Positions 63,453 to 64,000 of a stretch of DNA of 64,000 nt are shown here, piece by piece; the stretch's first letter is position 1; every line of letters begins with the position of its first letter. Position numbers and translations under genes: made by a program. This stretch comes from Akkermansiaceae bacterium (GTDB lineage: Bacteria > Verrucomicrobiota > Verrucomicrobiia > Verrucomicrobiales > Akkermansiaceae), in the NCBI GenBank assembly GCA_903919975.1, contig CAIXKE010000066.1:1-64000 (forward strand). The letters are read 5' to 3'. The notes beneath the pieces are model-generated. The model saw nothing but the letters and a program-made list of their open reading frames with translations. It had not been told where the DNA came from and searched no databases.

Positions 63453-64000
63453 ATGAAAAAATTCATCACCACCGCCGCACTTTGCATCGCCACATCCACC
63501 ACGCTGTCCGCCGATGACGCATCGTCGGTGAAATATCCCGGCGGCAGCGGCCCCGGCAAAGGCAAGCATGTCGTCCTGATCGCCGGTGATGAGGAATATC
63601 GCTCCGAAGATTCCCTGCCGATGATGGGAAAAATCCTATCCCAACGCCATGGTTTCGATTGCACCGTGCTCTTCTCGGTTTCGCCAGATGGAAAAATCGA
63701 CCCGAATGCCGGAACCAGCCTCAGCAACCCCGAAGCCCTCGATACCGCCGATGCCATCATCCTGTTGATCCGCTTCCGCAAGTGGCCCGAGGAAACGATG
63801 AAACGCTTTGAAGCCGCCATGAAACGCGGCGTCCCGGTGATCGCCTTGCGCACCAGCACTCATGCCTTCCAACTGCCAGCAACCAGCGCATTCAAGGACT
63901 ATAACAGTTTTGGAAAACGCATCCTCGGCGAACAATGGGTCACCCATTGGGGCAAGCACAAAGCCGAAGCCACTCGCGGCGTAATCGAATCCGCCAACGC
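63453..64000 (+). CDS. secreted ThuA-like domain protein (3' end outside window)
   Basis: The first 182 codons are visible. A signal peptide (MKKFITTAALCIATSTTLSA) is followed by KGKHVVLIAGDEEYRSEDSLPMM, a strand-helix start typical of ThuA-like (trehalose utilisation, glutamine-amidotransferase-like) domains in Planctomycetes and Verrucomicrobia, then DAIILLIRFRKWPEETMKRF and VPVIALRTSTHAF. In this group the Cys of amidotransferases is usually replaced. The function is unknown, often linked to sugar metabolism genes. The 151-bp spacer after metG contains no gene that I can see. Confidence 0.8.
   Translation, partial: MKKFITTAALCIATSTTLSADDASSVKYPGGSGPGKGKHVVLIAGDEEYRSEDSLPMMGKILSQRHGFDCTVLFSVSPDGKIDPNAGTSLSNPEALDTADAIILLIRFRKWPEETMKRFEAAMKRGVPVIALRTSTHAFQLPATSAFKDYNSFGKRILGEQWVTHWGKHKAEATRGVIESAN

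Overview
The window looks like chromosomal DNA of a polysaccharide-degrading member of the Verrucomicrobiota (Verrucomicrobiales, Luteolibacter/Haloferula-like). The grounds are a PEP-CTERM protein with autotransporter-type repeats, a Verru_Chthon cassette A protein, many secreted glycosidases and esterases without SusC/SusD, few Shine-Dalgarno sites, and dispersed palindromic repeats. This assignment rests on protein families read by eye; no database was searched.

Region 1 (1-31 kb, mostly + strand) is a secreted carbohydrate-degradation locus. It encodes a GH36-type alpha-galactosidase, a GH29 and a GH95 alpha-L-fucosidase, an SGNH esterase, two BD-FAE-like esterases, four large paralogous alpha/beta-hydrolase esterases (one fused to a shortened GH105-like domain) and a 1218-residue secreted protein I cannot assign. 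The set suits removal of acetyl groups, fucose and galactose from a decorated plant or algal polysaccharide. The locus ends with a sensor kinase carrying discoidin-like periplasmic domains and a NarL-type regulator, which probably control it. A Verru_Chthon A gene with a small secreted partner sits inside the locus. Three family members are internally deleted: an SGNH hydrolase, the GH105 domain and a fifth large esterase.

Region 2 (31-32 kb) is the scar of a mobile element at an initiator tRNA-Met gene. A truncated tyrosine integrase faces a truncated, stop-interrupted Fic gene.

Region 3 (32-48 kb) is housekeeping and membrane energetics: a 3-methyladenine-DNA-glycosylase-like gene, nadK, mtnP, a DEAD-box helicase, ruvC, lipB, an MBL-fold hydrolase, a three-gene operon resembling a divergent cbb3-type oxidase, a sulfatase, an ABC transporter, a polyprenyl synthase, and a YceI/cytochrome b561 pair.

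Region 4 (48-64 kb) carries a large repeat protein, an OmpR-type two-component system, a thioredoxin-like secreted protein, trpE-trpG-MOSC, ispH, a membrane transporter fused to a hotdog thioesterase domain, a PpiD/SurA-like chaperone, a TPR protein, metG and a ThuA-like gene cut by the window end.

Four kinds of small repeat occur: a 121-bp multi-hairpin element (two copies in opposite orientation), an 8-bp tandem array, a 7-bp tandem array abutting metG, and AT-rich words next to lipB and between trpE and trpG. The trpG frame has no canonical start codon.
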